DNA of 44,018 nt, taken from positions 1-44,018 of the forward strand of contig JAEWSZ010000207.1 of assembly GCA_023397905.1 (NCBI GenBank), in the 5' to 3' direction. Origin of the DNA: Bacillota bacterium. GTDB taxonomy: Bacteria > Bacillota > Clostridia > Acetivibrionales > DSM-1351. The position numbers were made by a program, and so were the translations under genes. Numbering within the stretch: position 1 is the first letter of the stretch; every line of letters starts with the position of its first letter. Under the pieces are notes generated by a model. That model was given only the letters and a program-made list of their open reading frames with translations. It searched no databases and was not told the DNA's origin. Shown piece after piece: positions 22,891-32,176 of this stretch.

Positions 22891-24455
22891 TGTTTCAATT
22901 GATTATTGTAGATGATGAAGCTCTGGCTATCAGGGCATTACGATCCTGTATTGATTGGAGTGATATGTGTGTTGCAAGAGTTTTTACGGCAAATAGCGCA
23001 TATCAGGCAAAAGAAATTTTTAAAAACAACAAAATCGACATTATGCTGTGCGATATAGAGATGCCTGATGAAAACGGTCTTGAGTTGCTGACCTGGGTCA
23101 AACAGAACAGTCCGGAAACAGAAGCGATAATTCAAAGCTGCCACTCAGACTTTAAATACGCAAAGCAGGCTATTCAGCTTGAAAGTGTGGACTATATACT
23201 GAAGCCGGTTCTTGCCGATGATTTGATAAATGCTGTGAAAAAAGCCATAAATAAGCTTGAGTTAAACAAGAAATCCACAATTCAAAACAAAGCAGCCGGT
23301 TCAGGTCATGTTATGACCGCTTTACCGGAACTTTTAAAAAATCCGGATAATATTGACAGTTTATTTCTTAAAAGAATTATAGAAAATCAGGTGGACATAC
23401 ATGAGGATAATCAAGTACTGCCTGTACTGATCGTTAACCGGAATCCAGATGGAAAAACAAACGTACCGTTAGTAGAAACAATCAAATCTCTTTTGGCTAA
23501 ACTTGACTTAATACACAGCAATTGGGCTAAAATGATTAATTTAGATGATAATGTATATTTAATTCTCTTATTAAACTGGCAATTGAGAGACGACATTGCG
23601 AAAATAGCGCAGATATTTGAATCCGTACTCCAAAATATTTATAAAGACTACGATTTAGAGTTATTGTGCAGTATTGGAAGTAAAGTATCCTTCGGTGAAA
23701 TTGCACCTATTATAAAAAACCTGCTATGCCTGAGCAAAAATAATATATACAATATGTCCGGCAAAGTTTCTTTGCTCAACAAAAATCTTTCCGGTCAAAG
23801 TAATTATGTTACACCGGATATTTCCTACTGGGCAATGCTTTTGGATGCTAATTTAAAAAATAAGCTGGTTGATGAAGTAAGGGCATTTTTTCAGGATGTC
23901 CCTGATACATTGAAAAACAGCACCAGTTATCTTACTGAAATACGCGAAGATTTTCTTCATATGATGTTCGCAATCCTTAAACAGAAAGGCATCCAGACAC
24001 AGCAGTTGTTCATCGGCAGCCTTTCCAGCGGATTATTTGACAGAGCGGTTTATTCGGCCAATGATATGGTAGCATGGATAGAACATGTAGTGGCAGCCTC
24101 TTCAAATATTATCCAGGATATGTCAAAAGAACATTCTATTATTGAAAGGTCTATCCGTTACATAAAGCTGCATATTGATCAGGATATAAAACGCGAAGAC
24201 GTATCAGCCTATGTCTATTTGAATCCCGACTACTTGACACGTATATTCAAACAGGAGACTGGTATGTCTATTACGGAATATACCATAAATGAACGTATCA
24301 AGATTGCAAAAAAACTTCTTGAAAACACTGATATGCCCATCAGCAGCATAGCTCTCAGGGTTGGTTATACAAATTTTTCGCATTTTGCGAAAACCTTCAG
24401 AAAATATACAGGAATGAATCCTATTGAATTTAAAAACAGCCTTTATAAAAAATGA
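22890..24455 (+). CDS. YesN-type response regulator with AraC DNA-binding domain
   Basis: A 521-residue transcription regulator paired with the kinase upstream. The receiver domain has Asp8/Asp9, phospho-acceptor Asp55 (LCDIEMPDENG) and the YILKP lysine. A long middle region lacks recognisable motifs. The C-terminal AraC double HTH spans about residues 420-520 (DVSAYVYLNPDYLTRIFKQETG, ISSIALRVGYTNFSHFAKTFRKYTGMNP). It probably activates a local carbohydrate transporter operon, either transporter 1 upstream or the convergent transporter 2. It is translationally coupled to the kinase. Confidence 0.9.
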   Translation: MFQLIIVDDEALAIRALRSCIDWSDMCVARVFTANSAYQAKEIFKNNKIDIMLCDIEMPDENGLELLTWVKQNSPETEAIIQSCHSDFKYAKQAIQLESVDYILKPVLADDLINAVKKAINKLELNKKSTIQNKAAGSGHVMTALPELLKNPDNIDSLFLKRIIENQVDIHEDNQVLPVLIVNRNPDGKTNVPLVETIKSLLAKLDLIHSNWAKMINLDDNVYLILLLNWQLRDDIAKIAQIFESVLQNIYKDYDLELLCSIGSKVSFGEIAPIIKNLLCLSKNNIYNMSGKVSLLNKNLSGQSNYVTPDISYWAMLLDANLKNKLVDEVRAFFQDVPDTLKNSTSYLTEIREDFLHMMFAILKQKGIQTQQLFIGSLSSGLFDRAVYSANDMVAWIEHVVAASSNIIQDMSKEHSIIERSIRYIKLHIDQDIKREDVSAYVYLNPDYLTRIFKQETGMSITEYTINERIKIAKKLLENTDMPISSIALRVGYTNFSHFAKTFRKYTGMNPIEFKNSLYKK

Positions 24456-24458
24456 ATT

Positions 24459-24500
24459 AAGGGAGCATCGCTATTTCTAGTTAACGACACTCCCTTTTTC
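24459..24500 (+). terminator. Terminator of the kinase-regulator operon
   Basis: AAGGGAG (24459-24465) pairs with CTCCCTT (24490-24496), with extra CATCG/CGA pairing possible in the loop, followed by TTTTTC. It lies between convergent genes and ends the plus-strand transcript. Confidence 0.65.
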
Positions 24501-24520
24501 TTACCTTACTGAAATTATAC

Positions 24521-26176
24521 TTATTTACCTTCTGCCTTCAACTTCTCATTTACTTCTTTTATTGCGTCCTGCAGGCCTTTTCCATCATAGGACTTAACAG
24601 TGTCCTTCCACATTTTCACGGGATCGTCCTTGCCCAGCGTGACCTTTGCAATATCTTCGATAATGTCGATCTGCTGGAGCTTGGAAAGTGCCGGAGTTGT
24701 AATATATGTCATCTCATTCTGTATAGGATTTTCGTACTTGACTGAGTTTGCTTTCCACCACTGGTCCTCAGCAGCCCAGAACTCAACGTTCTTTTTACCG
24801 AAATCGTGCTGGTTTACCACATTGTTCACAAGATTTCTGTCACCGCCCCATGTTGCGAGCTGAGCCAGAACTTCAACAGAGGGATATGTCTCTCTGATTG
24901 GTTTGTCACGGAGTACTTCGGTGATTTTTCCGTCAACCTTTTTGTAATCCTTGTTTTCCACACCGGCAGTGAGAAGCTCGGAAGCTTCATCCGTCAGCAG
25001 CCAGTCATACAGAGCCATGATTCTCTCCATCTTCTTGTCGTCCACCTGAGCGCCGAAATAGCTCTCGGACCAGAAATTCGAGCCTGCGGTAACAGGTGCG
25101 TCCCTGTATATCTTTCCGTCGGATGCTGCCCAGGGATGCAATACTGTAATAACGTCTGTCACATCTTTACCAGGATTGTATTTTTTGTACTGGTCGTCAA
25201 GAGTCTTGACATCGCCGCCTGACTGCAGGAAGGAAACCACCGCTCCCGCTTTTCCGCTTGCAAATTTTTCCTGGGGCTCCTGATCCTTGACCAGAGCAAA
25301 GTCTCTGTCGATAGCGCCTTCAGTATAAAGTCTCCTGTTGATCTGGAGCAGTTCATTTATTTGCTCTGTCGTATAAAGAGGCACCCACTGGTCGCCCTGT
25401 TTGAGCCAGCGCTTGTCTGCGTCGGCTCCGCCCTTCTGAACCAGGCTCATGGACAGGGTATCGTCCAATAATCTCTTGTTTGTGGCAAGACCGATTGTAT
25501 CATTTTTGTTGTTTCCGTCAGGATCGCCGTCTCTGAAGGCTTTCATCAGATCAACGAATTCATCCAGATTCTTCGGTTCGGATTTGCCCAGCTTCTGCAT
25601 CCAGTCTTTTCTGGCGTAGATAACCATTTTGGGCGTGTTGCTGAGTGTGGGATCGCTTACGTTCATCCTTGGGAACATGTAGAACTTCCCGTCTACCTTC
25701 AGCTTCTGTATTGATTCATCCTGCAGAATCTTGTTCAGGTTCTGGTATTTGCTCATGTCATCCGGCAATGCGCGGACTATACCCTGGTCTATCCATTTGA
25801 AGTACAAATCCTTGTTTATATTGTCATCCGAATAAATATCGGGAGTCTGTCCTGATGAAGCCCAGATAAGGAATTTGTCTTTATAGTCGTTCCAGGTAAT
25901 CTGTACCGGCTTGAAAGTAATATTGAACTTCTTTTCAACAGTTTGGAGAATCTCATCATGAGGGTCAAAGTCATCGGCCACGTTCCACCATGCGATTGTG
26001 ATATCAATATGATCTTTGAACTCATTTGCAGCTGTTCCCGTACCGTCGGCAGAAGTACCTGCGGTTGAGCCTGCGCTGGACGTATCTGCTGAACTGCCGC
26101 TGTTTCCGCAGCCTGCCAGCAGTGTTACCAGCAAGCTTACTGCCATGATTAATGAGATTATTTGCTTTCTTTTCAT
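24521..26176 (-). CDS. Extracellular sugar-binding lipoprotein, transporter 2 (LplA-like)
   Basis: A 551-residue family-1 solute-binding lipoprotein. The lipobox is LAGC with Cys23, followed by a Ser/Gly/Thr linker and a large mature domain (DITIAWWNVADDFDPHDEI onward) of the LplA type, which is longer than typical maltose-binding proteins. The ATG at 26176 follows GAGGAGG. It is the final gene of operon 2, with both permeases upstream. A palindrome in the 110-base gap before it may tune its level. Ligand unknown; complex plant or mucin oligosaccharides are usual for this type. Confidence 0.88.
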   Translation of the reverse strand: MKRKQIISLIMAVSLLVTLLAGCGNSGSSADTSSAGSTAGTSADGTGTAANEFKDHIDITIAWWNVADDFDPHDEILQTVEKKFNITFKPVQITWNDYKDKFLIWASSGQTPDIYSDDNINKDLYFKWIDQGIVRALPDDMSKYQNLNKILQDESIQKLKVDGKFYMFPRMNVSDPTLSNTPKMVIYARKDWMQKLGKSEPKNLDEFVDLMKAFRDGDPDGNNKNDTIGLATNKRLLDDTLSMSLVQKGGADADKRWLKQGDQWVPLYTTEQINELLQINRRLYTEGAIDRDFALVKDQEPQEKFASGKAGAVVSFLQSGGDVKTLDDQYKKYNPGKDVTDVITVLHPWAASDGKIYRDAPVTAGSNFWSESYFGAQVDDKKMERIMALYDWLLTDEASELLTAGVENKDYKKVDGKITEVLRDKPIRETYPSVEVLAQLATWGGDRNLVNNVVNQHDFGKKNVEFWAAEDQWWKANSVKYENPIQNEMTYITTPALSKLQQIDIIEDIAKVTLGKDDPVKMWKDTVKSYDGKGLQDAIKEVNEKLKAEGK

Positions 26177-26250
26177 TAAGATTATTCCTCCTCATATTAT
26201 TTTAACTTTTATCGGAGCAAACATACTCTGTTCTGTCCATTCCGACGTAT

Positions 26251-26279
26251 ATAATCAATGGCTGGCCAGCCGATTATAT
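26251..26279. repeat. Palindrome between permease and binding-protein genes
   Basis: ATAATC..GGCTGGCCAGCC..GATTAT forms a nested inverted repeat just after the permease stop codon on the minus strand. Such hairpins can stabilise upstream mRNA or reduce readthrough in transporter operons. No T-tract is evident. Confidence 0.4.
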
Positions 26280-26286
26280 TTCACAA

Positions 26287-27204
26287 TTATCCTTTCAGGG
26301 ATCCGATCATAATACCCTTGGCGAAATATTTCTGCACAAAGGGATAAACCATCAGGATCGGAACTGTTGTAACCACTATGACCGCCATCTTCACCCTGTT
26401 CGGCTGTACACTTCTCATGGCAGCGCTGGCAAAGGAGCTGTTGGAGGCCGAATCCATCTGGGCCGTCATATTTGTGATCATGTCTCTTAAAAGCAACTGC
26501 AAAGGAAATTTCTTTTTATCGGTAATAAACAGCATGGCATTATACCAGTCGTTCCATCTGTCCACCGCATAGTACAGGCCTATGGCGGCCAGCATTGGCA
26601 GCGCAATGGGCATTACTATTTTAAAGAGGATCAGAATATCATTTGCACCGTCTATTCTGGCGGATTCTTCAATGCCCTCGGGTATTGACCTGAAAAAGTT
26701 CATGGCAATAATGAGATAAAAGGTATTTATACCCACGGGGATTATCAGCACGGCCAGGCTGTCTATCAGCCCGTAATTCTTTACGGTCATGTAATAAGGA
26801 ATCAAGCCGCCGTTGAAAAACATGGTAAATGCTATCATTCCCATGATTATATTCCTGCCGGGAATCTTCTTTGAAAGCACATACCCGCCGCTGACTGTCA
26901 GAAGCATGTTGAACGTGGTACCTACCACAGTTACAAATATGCTCACCAGCAGGGCGTTGACATATTGGAAATCGCTGAAAATTATTCTGTATGCGTTTAA
27001 ATCTATTGATGTGGGTATCAGGTAAACGCTTTGCTTTGCAATTGCCGCATCGCTTCCGAAGGAAGAAATAAATACATTGTAGAAGGGAAATGCCGACATC
27101 ACTGCCAGTATGCCCAGCACCAGGCTTATGACAACGGCCCATGCGTCAAAACCCTTTTTTCTGATCCCGTTCAGAGATCTTTCTTTACCGGCTGCGGTAC
27201 TCAT
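26287..27204 (-). CDS. CUT1 ABC transporter permease, LplC-like, transporter 2
   Basis: 305 residues, with a hydrophilic N-terminal tail and about six helices. The EAA loop is EESARIDGANDILILFKIVMPIALP (roughly residues 183-207), and the C-terminus is PFVQKYFAKGIMIGSLKG, as in LplC/YtcP permeases. Its ATG overlaps the stop of the upstream permease (ATGA), so the two subunits are translationally coupled. The partner ATPase is not encoded nearby. Confidence 0.9.
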   Translation of the reverse strand: MSTAAGKERSLNGIRKKGFDAWAVVISLVLGILAVMSAFPFYNVFISSFGSDAAIAKQSVYLIPTSIDLNAYRIIFSDFQYVNALLVSIFVTVVGTTFNMLLTVSGGYVLSKKIPGRNIIMGMIAFTMFFNGGLIPYYMTVKNYGLIDSLAVLIIPVGINTFYLIIAMNFFRSIPEGIEESARIDGANDILILFKIVMPIALPMLAAIGLYYAVDRWNDWYNAMLFITDKKKFPLQLLLRDMITNMTAQMDSASNSSFASAAMRSVQPNRVKMAVIVVTTVPILMVYPFVQKYFAKGIMIGSLKG

Positions 27205-28112
27205 ATTATTCCCTCCTCTCCTTTAGACTTCACAATGGCGTTGGCTGCGACCAGGAAGATAAGGTTCAGAATAGACTTCATAAAGCCTACCGCCGTGGGA
27301 AGACCAAAGCCCCAGCCGACCTTAAAGGTCATTCTGTAAATATAAGTATCGATAATATCGCTTACATGGTAGACGCCCGGATTGTACAGGTTTATTATCT
27401 GGTCGAAACCGGCGTTCATTGAATTTCCTATGGCAAGTATGAACATAATTGCTACCGCGCTGCGTATTCCCGGCCATGTGATTTTTGTCATGCGCTGGAA
27501 TTTGCTGGCGCCGTCTATATCCGCCGCTTCATATAATGACGGATCTATACCCGATATGGCCGCCATGTAAATTATTGCGCTCCAGCCCATCTCCTTCCAG
27601 ATGTTTGAGATGAACAAAAGAGGTCTGAACAGCACCGGATTTATGAGCATATCCTGTTTGGGCAGGCCCACAAGGGACAGCAGCTGGTTCAGCACGCCCT
27701 GGTCGTTGAGAAGGTTGGAGGTCAGTATTCCTCCCAGAACCACCCATGACAGAAAATGAGGAAAGGTGTATACCGTTTGATATACCCGTTTTACTTTGTT
27801 GCTGGTGATCTCATTCATCAGGAGCGCAAGAATGACCGGTACGGGAAACTCAATCAATATTCTCCCCAGGCTGATGATTATGGTGTTGAGAAACGACAGC
27901 TTGAAATCGGAATACCCCAGTAATTCCTTAAAATTGGCCAGTCCGACCCATGGGCTATGCAATATGCCCAGCCGGAAATTAAAATCCTTGAAGGCCATAA
28001 TGATTCCATACATGGGCACGTATGAAAAAAGAATGTAGAATATAACCGTAGGCGCTATTAATATATAGAAATATTTGTATTTCTTTATGTTAGCCCATAT
28101 TGTGTTATTCAA
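27201..28112 (-). CDS. CUT1 ABC transporter permease, LplB-like, transporter 2
   Basis: The first membrane subunit of transporter 2. The open frame extends to 28172, but a TTG at 28112 sits six bases after GGGGGG. Starting there gives 303 residues with the normal family N-terminus (NNTIWANIKKYKYFYILIAP). The further-upstream residues look unrelated, so I prefer the TTG start. Signatures include FSYVPMYGIIMAFKDFNF, HSPWVGLANFKELL, and the EAA loop YEAADIDGASKFQRMTKITWPG. It lies 202 bases from the response regulator gene upstream in the same direction, with a probable terminator between. Confidence 0.87.
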   Translation of the reverse strand: MNNTIWANIKKYKYFYILIAPTVIFYILFSYVPMYGIIMAFKDFNFRLGILHSPWVGLANFKELLGYSDFKLSFLNTIIISLGRILIEFPVPVILALLMNEITSNKVKRVYQTVYTFPHFLSWVVLGGILTSNLLNDQGVLNQLLSLVGLPKQDMLINPVLFRPLLFISNIWKEMGWSAIIYMAAISGIDPSLYEAADIDGASKFQRMTKITWPGIRSAVAIMFILAIGNSMNAGFDQIINLYNPGVYHVSDIIDTYIYRMTFKVGWGFGLPTAVGFMKSILNLIFLVAANAIVKSKGEEGII

Positions 28113-28276
28113 AATGTACCCCCCTATGGCAATATGAATTAGTACGTAAAAACTACATTCATAATATAGCACAGGGATATTTTCTTTTGTATGCGCCTGT
28201 TTTATAAATTTATGTCTAAATCTTATAAACGTATCAACGGAAAATTTTTCTTGCCTCAGCGCGTTTCAACGAAATA

Positions 28277-28300
28277 AAGGTGTCCCTCTGAGGCACCCTT
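28277..28300 (-). terminator. Imperfect hairpin after response regulator 2
   Basis: On the minus strand AAGGGTGCCTCAGAGGGACACCTTT can fold into an imperfect stem with CCTC/GAGG at its centre, followed by TTTATTTCG. It probably separates the kinase-regulator transcript from the transporter-2 operon. Confidence 0.45.
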
Positions 28301-28313
28301 ATCCCGTCACATT

Positions 28314-29081
28314 CTATATATTGTCTATGTTATTATTCAGTCCATTTCTATATTGGGTGGGAGTCTTGCCCACCAGCTTTTTGAATATGTGGGCAAAGTA
28401 GAAATAGTCGCTGTAGCCGGATTTCTCGGCCACCTCGTTTATGTTCAGGCTGGGATCCGCCAACAGCTCAAGGGCCCGTGCAATTTTCAATTTGTTTATA
28501 TAATCCGTGAATGTGGTGTTCAGCTCCTTTTTAAAAAGCTGGCTCAGATAGCTCTGGTTCATTGAAAATTTCTGGGAAAGGTCCTGCACCGTTATTGGGC
28601 TTTTGATATAATTTTCACTTATGTGTATCAGTATGGCTTTGAAAGTGTTATTTTTTACCTTCTCAATATCGCTTTTGGGATTCATGCGGAGCAATGCCTT
28701 TTCACCGTCTTCGACGACTTTTATGGCTTTTTTCAGCATCCTGACTATTTCCTCTTCGTCAAAGGGCTTCAGGCAGTACCCTATTACCCCGAAATCTATG
28801 GCTTTTTTGGCATATTCAAACTCCGAATAGCCGCTGACCACCACAAACTGCGTTCTCCCAAGCTTTTCGTTTGCTCTCTGGATAACGTCCAGTCCGCTCA
28901 TTCCGGGCATTCTGATGTCGATAAACACTATGTCGGGCACGATTTTCAGGATTTTTTCAAGGGCTTCGTCCCCGTCAGAGGCTTCACCGGCCACCTGACA
29001 GTTGTACTCTTCCCACTGGATTCCATATTTCAGGCTGTCAATTACCAGAGTTTCATCATCTGCTATTAAAACCTTAAACAT
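28314..29081 (-). CDS. Compact response regulator, receiver plus AraC domain
   Basis: A 255-residue regulator, much shorter than the other two in this window because the receiver is joined almost directly to the AraC HTH. The receiver has Asp8/Asp9, phospho-acceptor Asp55 (FIDIRMPGMSG) and GYCLKPFDEEE. The AraC domain (about residues 150-250) has LSQKFSMNQSYLSQLFKKEL and INEVAEKSGYSDYFYFAHIFKKLVGKTPTQYR. The start overlaps the kinase gene by 8 bases. It probably controls transporter 2 just downstream. Confidence 0.9.
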   Translation of the reverse strand: MFKVLIADDETLVIDSLKYGIQWEEYNCQVAGEASDGDEALEKILKIVPDIVFIDIRMPGMSGLDVIQRANEKLGRTQFVVVSGYSEFEYAKKAIDFGVIGYCLKPFDEEEIVRMLKKAIKVVEDGEKALLRMNPKSDIEKVKNNTFKAILIHISENYIKSPITVQDLSQKFSMNQSYLSQLFKKELNTTFTDYINKLKIARALELLADPSLNINEVAEKSGYSDYFYFAHIFKKLVGKTPTQYRNGLNNNIDNI

Positions 29082-30864
29082 TTTTTTCCCTCCTGACAGG
29101 CAATTTTACAGTAACCTTTGTATACTGGCCGACAACGCTTTCGATGGTGCAGCCGTATCCGTTTCCGTATGTGAATTTAATACGCCGGTTAACATTTGTT
29201 ATGCCTATCCCGCTTTTTTCACTGAGCCCTTCCCTGACTCCGTTGTCATCGGCAAGTATTTTCTGGATTTTCTCCAGGATGTCGGGTTCTATACCAGCGC
29301 CGTCATCCATTATGGTCAGAAGCAATTGGTCCCCGTCGTCTATTTCGCCCCTGATCACCAGATGCCCCGTCCCCTTTTTAGGCTCCAGCCCGTGGTAGAT
29401 GGCATTTTCAACAATGGGCTGGAGTATCATTTTGATTACGAAGCATTCGTAAATTTCCTCGTCTATTTCATAGTCCACCACAAATCTGTTCTGGAACCTT
29501 ATCTGCTGTATCTGCATATAAGATTTTACTATATTCAGCTCATCTTTGAAATATACAAGATCGTCTCCCTTTATGCTGTACTGGAACATTTTTCCAAGCG
29601 ACCGGGCCATATCCCGTATATCTCCTATGCCCTCCTTTATGGCCAATCCCTTTATGGACTCCAGGGTATTATACAGGAAGTGGGGATTTATCTGGCTTTT
29701 TAGCATTGCCAGTTCAAATCTCTTTTTGTCCAGCTCGCTCTCATACAGGCGTGAACTTGTATCCAGCAGCCTGTGGGTCAGATCGTATATTTCATCCATC
29801 ATGCTGTTGAATTCCTTGGCCATTATGCTCATTTCGGAATATCCCTCAAGATCGATCCTCTTTTCCAGATTTTTCAGATTTCCGGATTTTATGGATTTCA
29901 TAAACTGCATGATCTTAGTCAGCGGATGGGTTATATTGTTTGTCACTATAATAAAAGGGATTGCCAGTATCACCATGGCCGTCAGAAATATTATGATCTG
30001 GGTCTGCCTCAGGTTCACCACCTGGGAGAGCAGGTCTCTTTCCGGGGTCACGCTTACAATATATCCGTTTATTTCAGGCAGCCGGTCGGTCTTTATGGAA
30101 TAGTTGTCTTTCCCTTCCCTGATCCTGAAATCGTTTTTATTTTTAAGCATGTTCACGTCTATAAAGCTGAATTTGCTGCCTATCCCCACGTCGTCGTTCA
30201 GTGAAAACACTTTGAAATCCTTGTCCAGGAGATAAATCCTTTCACTTGATTTCTTTCCCTGCAGGCTGTTCTGGTTCTGTATGGCTTCGGGCTTTACAAG
30301 TATATAAAGCGTCCCTATCTTGCCGCTGAGCAGCCTGTCCTTGTCTGTGGAGTAAATATTGGTGCTTATGACAAAACAATACTGGTCATAATTTGAGAAG
30401 TCCGCGTAAATAAGTGAAGAATAGCTGGCGGCAACTTTTTCGGGGACCTTCAGCTGAAGTTTTCTGCAGAATTCCGAACCTCCGTTGATGTCAAAATAAT
30501 TGCCGTTGTCACCCGTTATGACTATGTCCATAATGCCGTCCTTTATATCTATCATGCTGTGCAGGAAATTGTTGACCTTTTTGGACATATTCAGCTTTGC
30601 CAGCACATCGGTTTCCAGCAGATAATCCTGCACAATGCTGTTGTATGCCGTTCCCGTAAGTATCCGGTTGAGTGAATCGCAGTTGGAAGCGATGGACTCC
30701 TCCATGTTTATGAACATGTCATTGGTGTATGACTTGCTGTTTTCCTTTAAAATATCCGCCGTTTTGATGTAGTTCAGGGCAAATATTAAAAAAGCCACTA
30801 TTATTACGGAGCCTGCAATTATCAGAAGCTGTGTGCGTATGGGAAGACGTCTCAAAAATTTCAT
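29074..30864 (-). CDS. YesM-type sensor histidine kinase 2
   Basis: A 596-residue membrane sensor kinase. It has an N-terminal helix (TQLLIIAGSVIIVAFLIFAL), a roughly 250-residue extracellular Cache-like sensor region, a second helix (IIIFLTAMVILAIPFIIV), HAMP, and a His_kinase domain with INPHFLYNTLE (His395). A HATPase domain follows, with NAIYHGLEPKKGTG (N box) and DDGAGI and GIGITNVNRR loops. GGAGG precedes the ATG at 30864. It overlaps the compact regulator gene by 8 bases, so the two form a pair. Confidence 0.9.
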   Translation of the reverse strand: MKFLRRLPIRTQLLIIAGSVIIVAFLIFALNYIKTADILKENSKSYTNDMFINMEESIASNCDSLNRILTGTAYNSIVQDYLLETDVLAKLNMSKKVNNFLHSMIDIKDGIMDIVITGDNGNYFDINGGSEFCRKLQLKVPEKVAASYSSLIYADFSNYDQYCFVISTNIYSTDKDRLLSGKIGTLYILVKPEAIQNQNSLQGKKSSERIYLLDKDFKVFSLNDDVGIGSKFSFIDVNMLKNKNDFRIREGKDNYSIKTDRLPEINGYIVSVTPERDLLSQVVNLRQTQIIIFLTAMVILAIPFIIVTNNITHPLTKIMQFMKSIKSGNLKNLEKRIDLEGYSEMSIMAKEFNSMMDEIYDLTHRLLDTSSRLYESELDKKRFELAMLKSQINPHFLYNTLESIKGLAIKEGIGDIRDMARSLGKMFQYSIKGDDLVYFKDELNIVKSYMQIQQIRFQNRFVVDYEIDEEIYECFVIKMILQPIVENAIYHGLEPKKGTGHLVIRGEIDDGDQLLLTIMDDGAGIEPDILEKIQKILADDNGVREGLSEKSGIGITNVNRRIKFTYGNGYGCTIESVVGQYTKVTVKLPVRREKNV

Positions 30865-30928
30865 TCTGTAACCTCCAGGAATTTGAAAATAATGCTGCCG
30901 CCTGTCTGCCGCAAATCCGGCCGGGATT

Positions 30929-32173
30929 TTACGAAGAGACCGCAGACTGCTTCTCCTCTGTTGTCTTTCTGTACTGGCCGGGGGTCATGCCCGTATATAA
31001 TTTGAATACTTTAAAAAATTGTCTCTGCTTATAGTATCCCACCAGTCTTCCGATTTCGTCCACAGTTATTTTTGAAGATCCGCTCAACAACTGTTTGGCC
31101 TGGTCTATTCTGTGGCTGTTGAGATAATGAATAAAGGAAACTCCGGTCTTCCTTTTGAAGACGCTGCTGACGTAGTTGGGATGCAGTCCCACAAAATCCG
31201 CTGCGTCCTCAAGTGATATGTCATTCTTGTAGTTTGACCCTACAAATTCAATTATCTGCTTTATCCACGACCCATATGTGGCCTCCGAGGCTTCTTCCTC
31301 AATGCCGTAAAGAGCTCCCGCCACGTCGTTTAATTCCTGGCCTTTTTTCAGATACCCCTTGAGGACAAGTGAATTGACAGCGTTAATATACAGGTCGTGC
31401 AGAGCTTTGACATTCCTGTCCCCATAGCTTATGCTGATCTTGCAGACAGAATCCTCTCCGGAGTTGAAGTCCTCCTCAAGTTTTTCAATTGTGCTCCGGA
31501 ACCTGCTGCCTTCCTCATTTTCATTCCAGTTTACAATAGATATTATCTGACAATTATATGAGGAACTCAAGGTGTAGGATTTCCAGAAATACTCTTTTAG
31601 CATGTCCCTTATTTTTTCCTTCATTTTCTCCATATGGGCTTTCTTTTCAAACTGGAAAACCGCCACAGCGATGTATTCATAGCAGAAAACTGATTTTATA
31701 TCCTCCACCGAAAAGAAAACATCTTCTATTTCTTCTCCGTACAGCACTACTTCTCTGATCTTCAGGAGCTGCAACTCCCTCTCCCTATTTTTGTTCTCCT
31801 CTATATCCTGTATCAATTTGTGCAGTAACGAAAACAGTCTCTCCTTGTCCACAGGCTTCATCAAATAATCCAGCGCCCGGAGCCTGAGTGCTTCGACAAT
31901 ATAATCAAATTCATTGTAGCCTGTCAGGACCACAAACCTGTCGCAGAGCTTTGTTTTTTTCATTTTATCTATCAATTCCAGACCGTTCATCTCGGGCATT
32001 GTAATATCCGTTATGACAATATCCGGTATAAAGTCCTTTGCCTTTTCAACCGCCTCAAATCCGTCCATTGCAGTTTCAATTTCAGCGGCTATGGACATCT
32101 CCTTTTTTATTATGCTGACCATACCATTGAGAACATATGGTTCATCGTCAACCAGCAATATCTTAAGTGACAT
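30929..32173 (-). CDS. YesN-type response regulator 3
   Basis: A 414-residue regulator. The receiver domain has Asp9/Asp10, Asp56 (ITDITMPEMNG) and DYLMKPVDKE. The middle region is of unknown function. A C-terminal AraC domain (roughly residues 305-405) has LEDAADFVGLHPNYVSSVFKRKTGVS and IGRLVGYYKQRQFFKVFKLYTGMTPGQYR. The recognition part of the second HTH (YYKQRQFFKVF) is less typical than the usual YxxxxYFxxxF. AGGAGG precedes the ATG at 32173. It is co-transcribed with the kinase whose stop lies 3 bases upstream. It probably controls transporter 3 upstream. Confidence 0.9.
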   Translation of the reverse strand: MSLKILLVDDEPYVLNGMVSIIKKEMSIAAEIETAMDGFEAVEKAKDFIPDIVITDITMPEMNGLELIDKMKKTKLCDRFVVLTGYNEFDYIVEALRLRALDYLMKPVDKERLFSLLHKLIQDIEENKNRERELQLLKIREVVLYGEEIEDVFFSVEDIKSVFCYEYIAVAVFQFEKKAHMEKMKEKIRDMLKEYFWKSYTLSSSYNCQIISIVNWNENEEGSRFRSTIEKLEEDFNSGEDSVCKISISYGDRNVKALHDLYINAVNSLVLKGYLKKGQELNDVAGALYGIEEEASEATYGSWIKQIIEFVGSNYKNDISLEDAADFVGLHPNYVSSVFKRKTGVSFIHYLNSHRIDQAKQLLSGSSKITVDEIGRLVGYYKQRQFFKVFKLYTGMTPGQYRKTTEEKQSAVSS

Positions 32174-32176
32174 ATT

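Noticed and set aside
26669..27142. 157-codon minus-strand frame inside a permease gene
   Set aside because: An alternate frame of the transporter-2 permease, which has the EAA loop and the family C-terminus.
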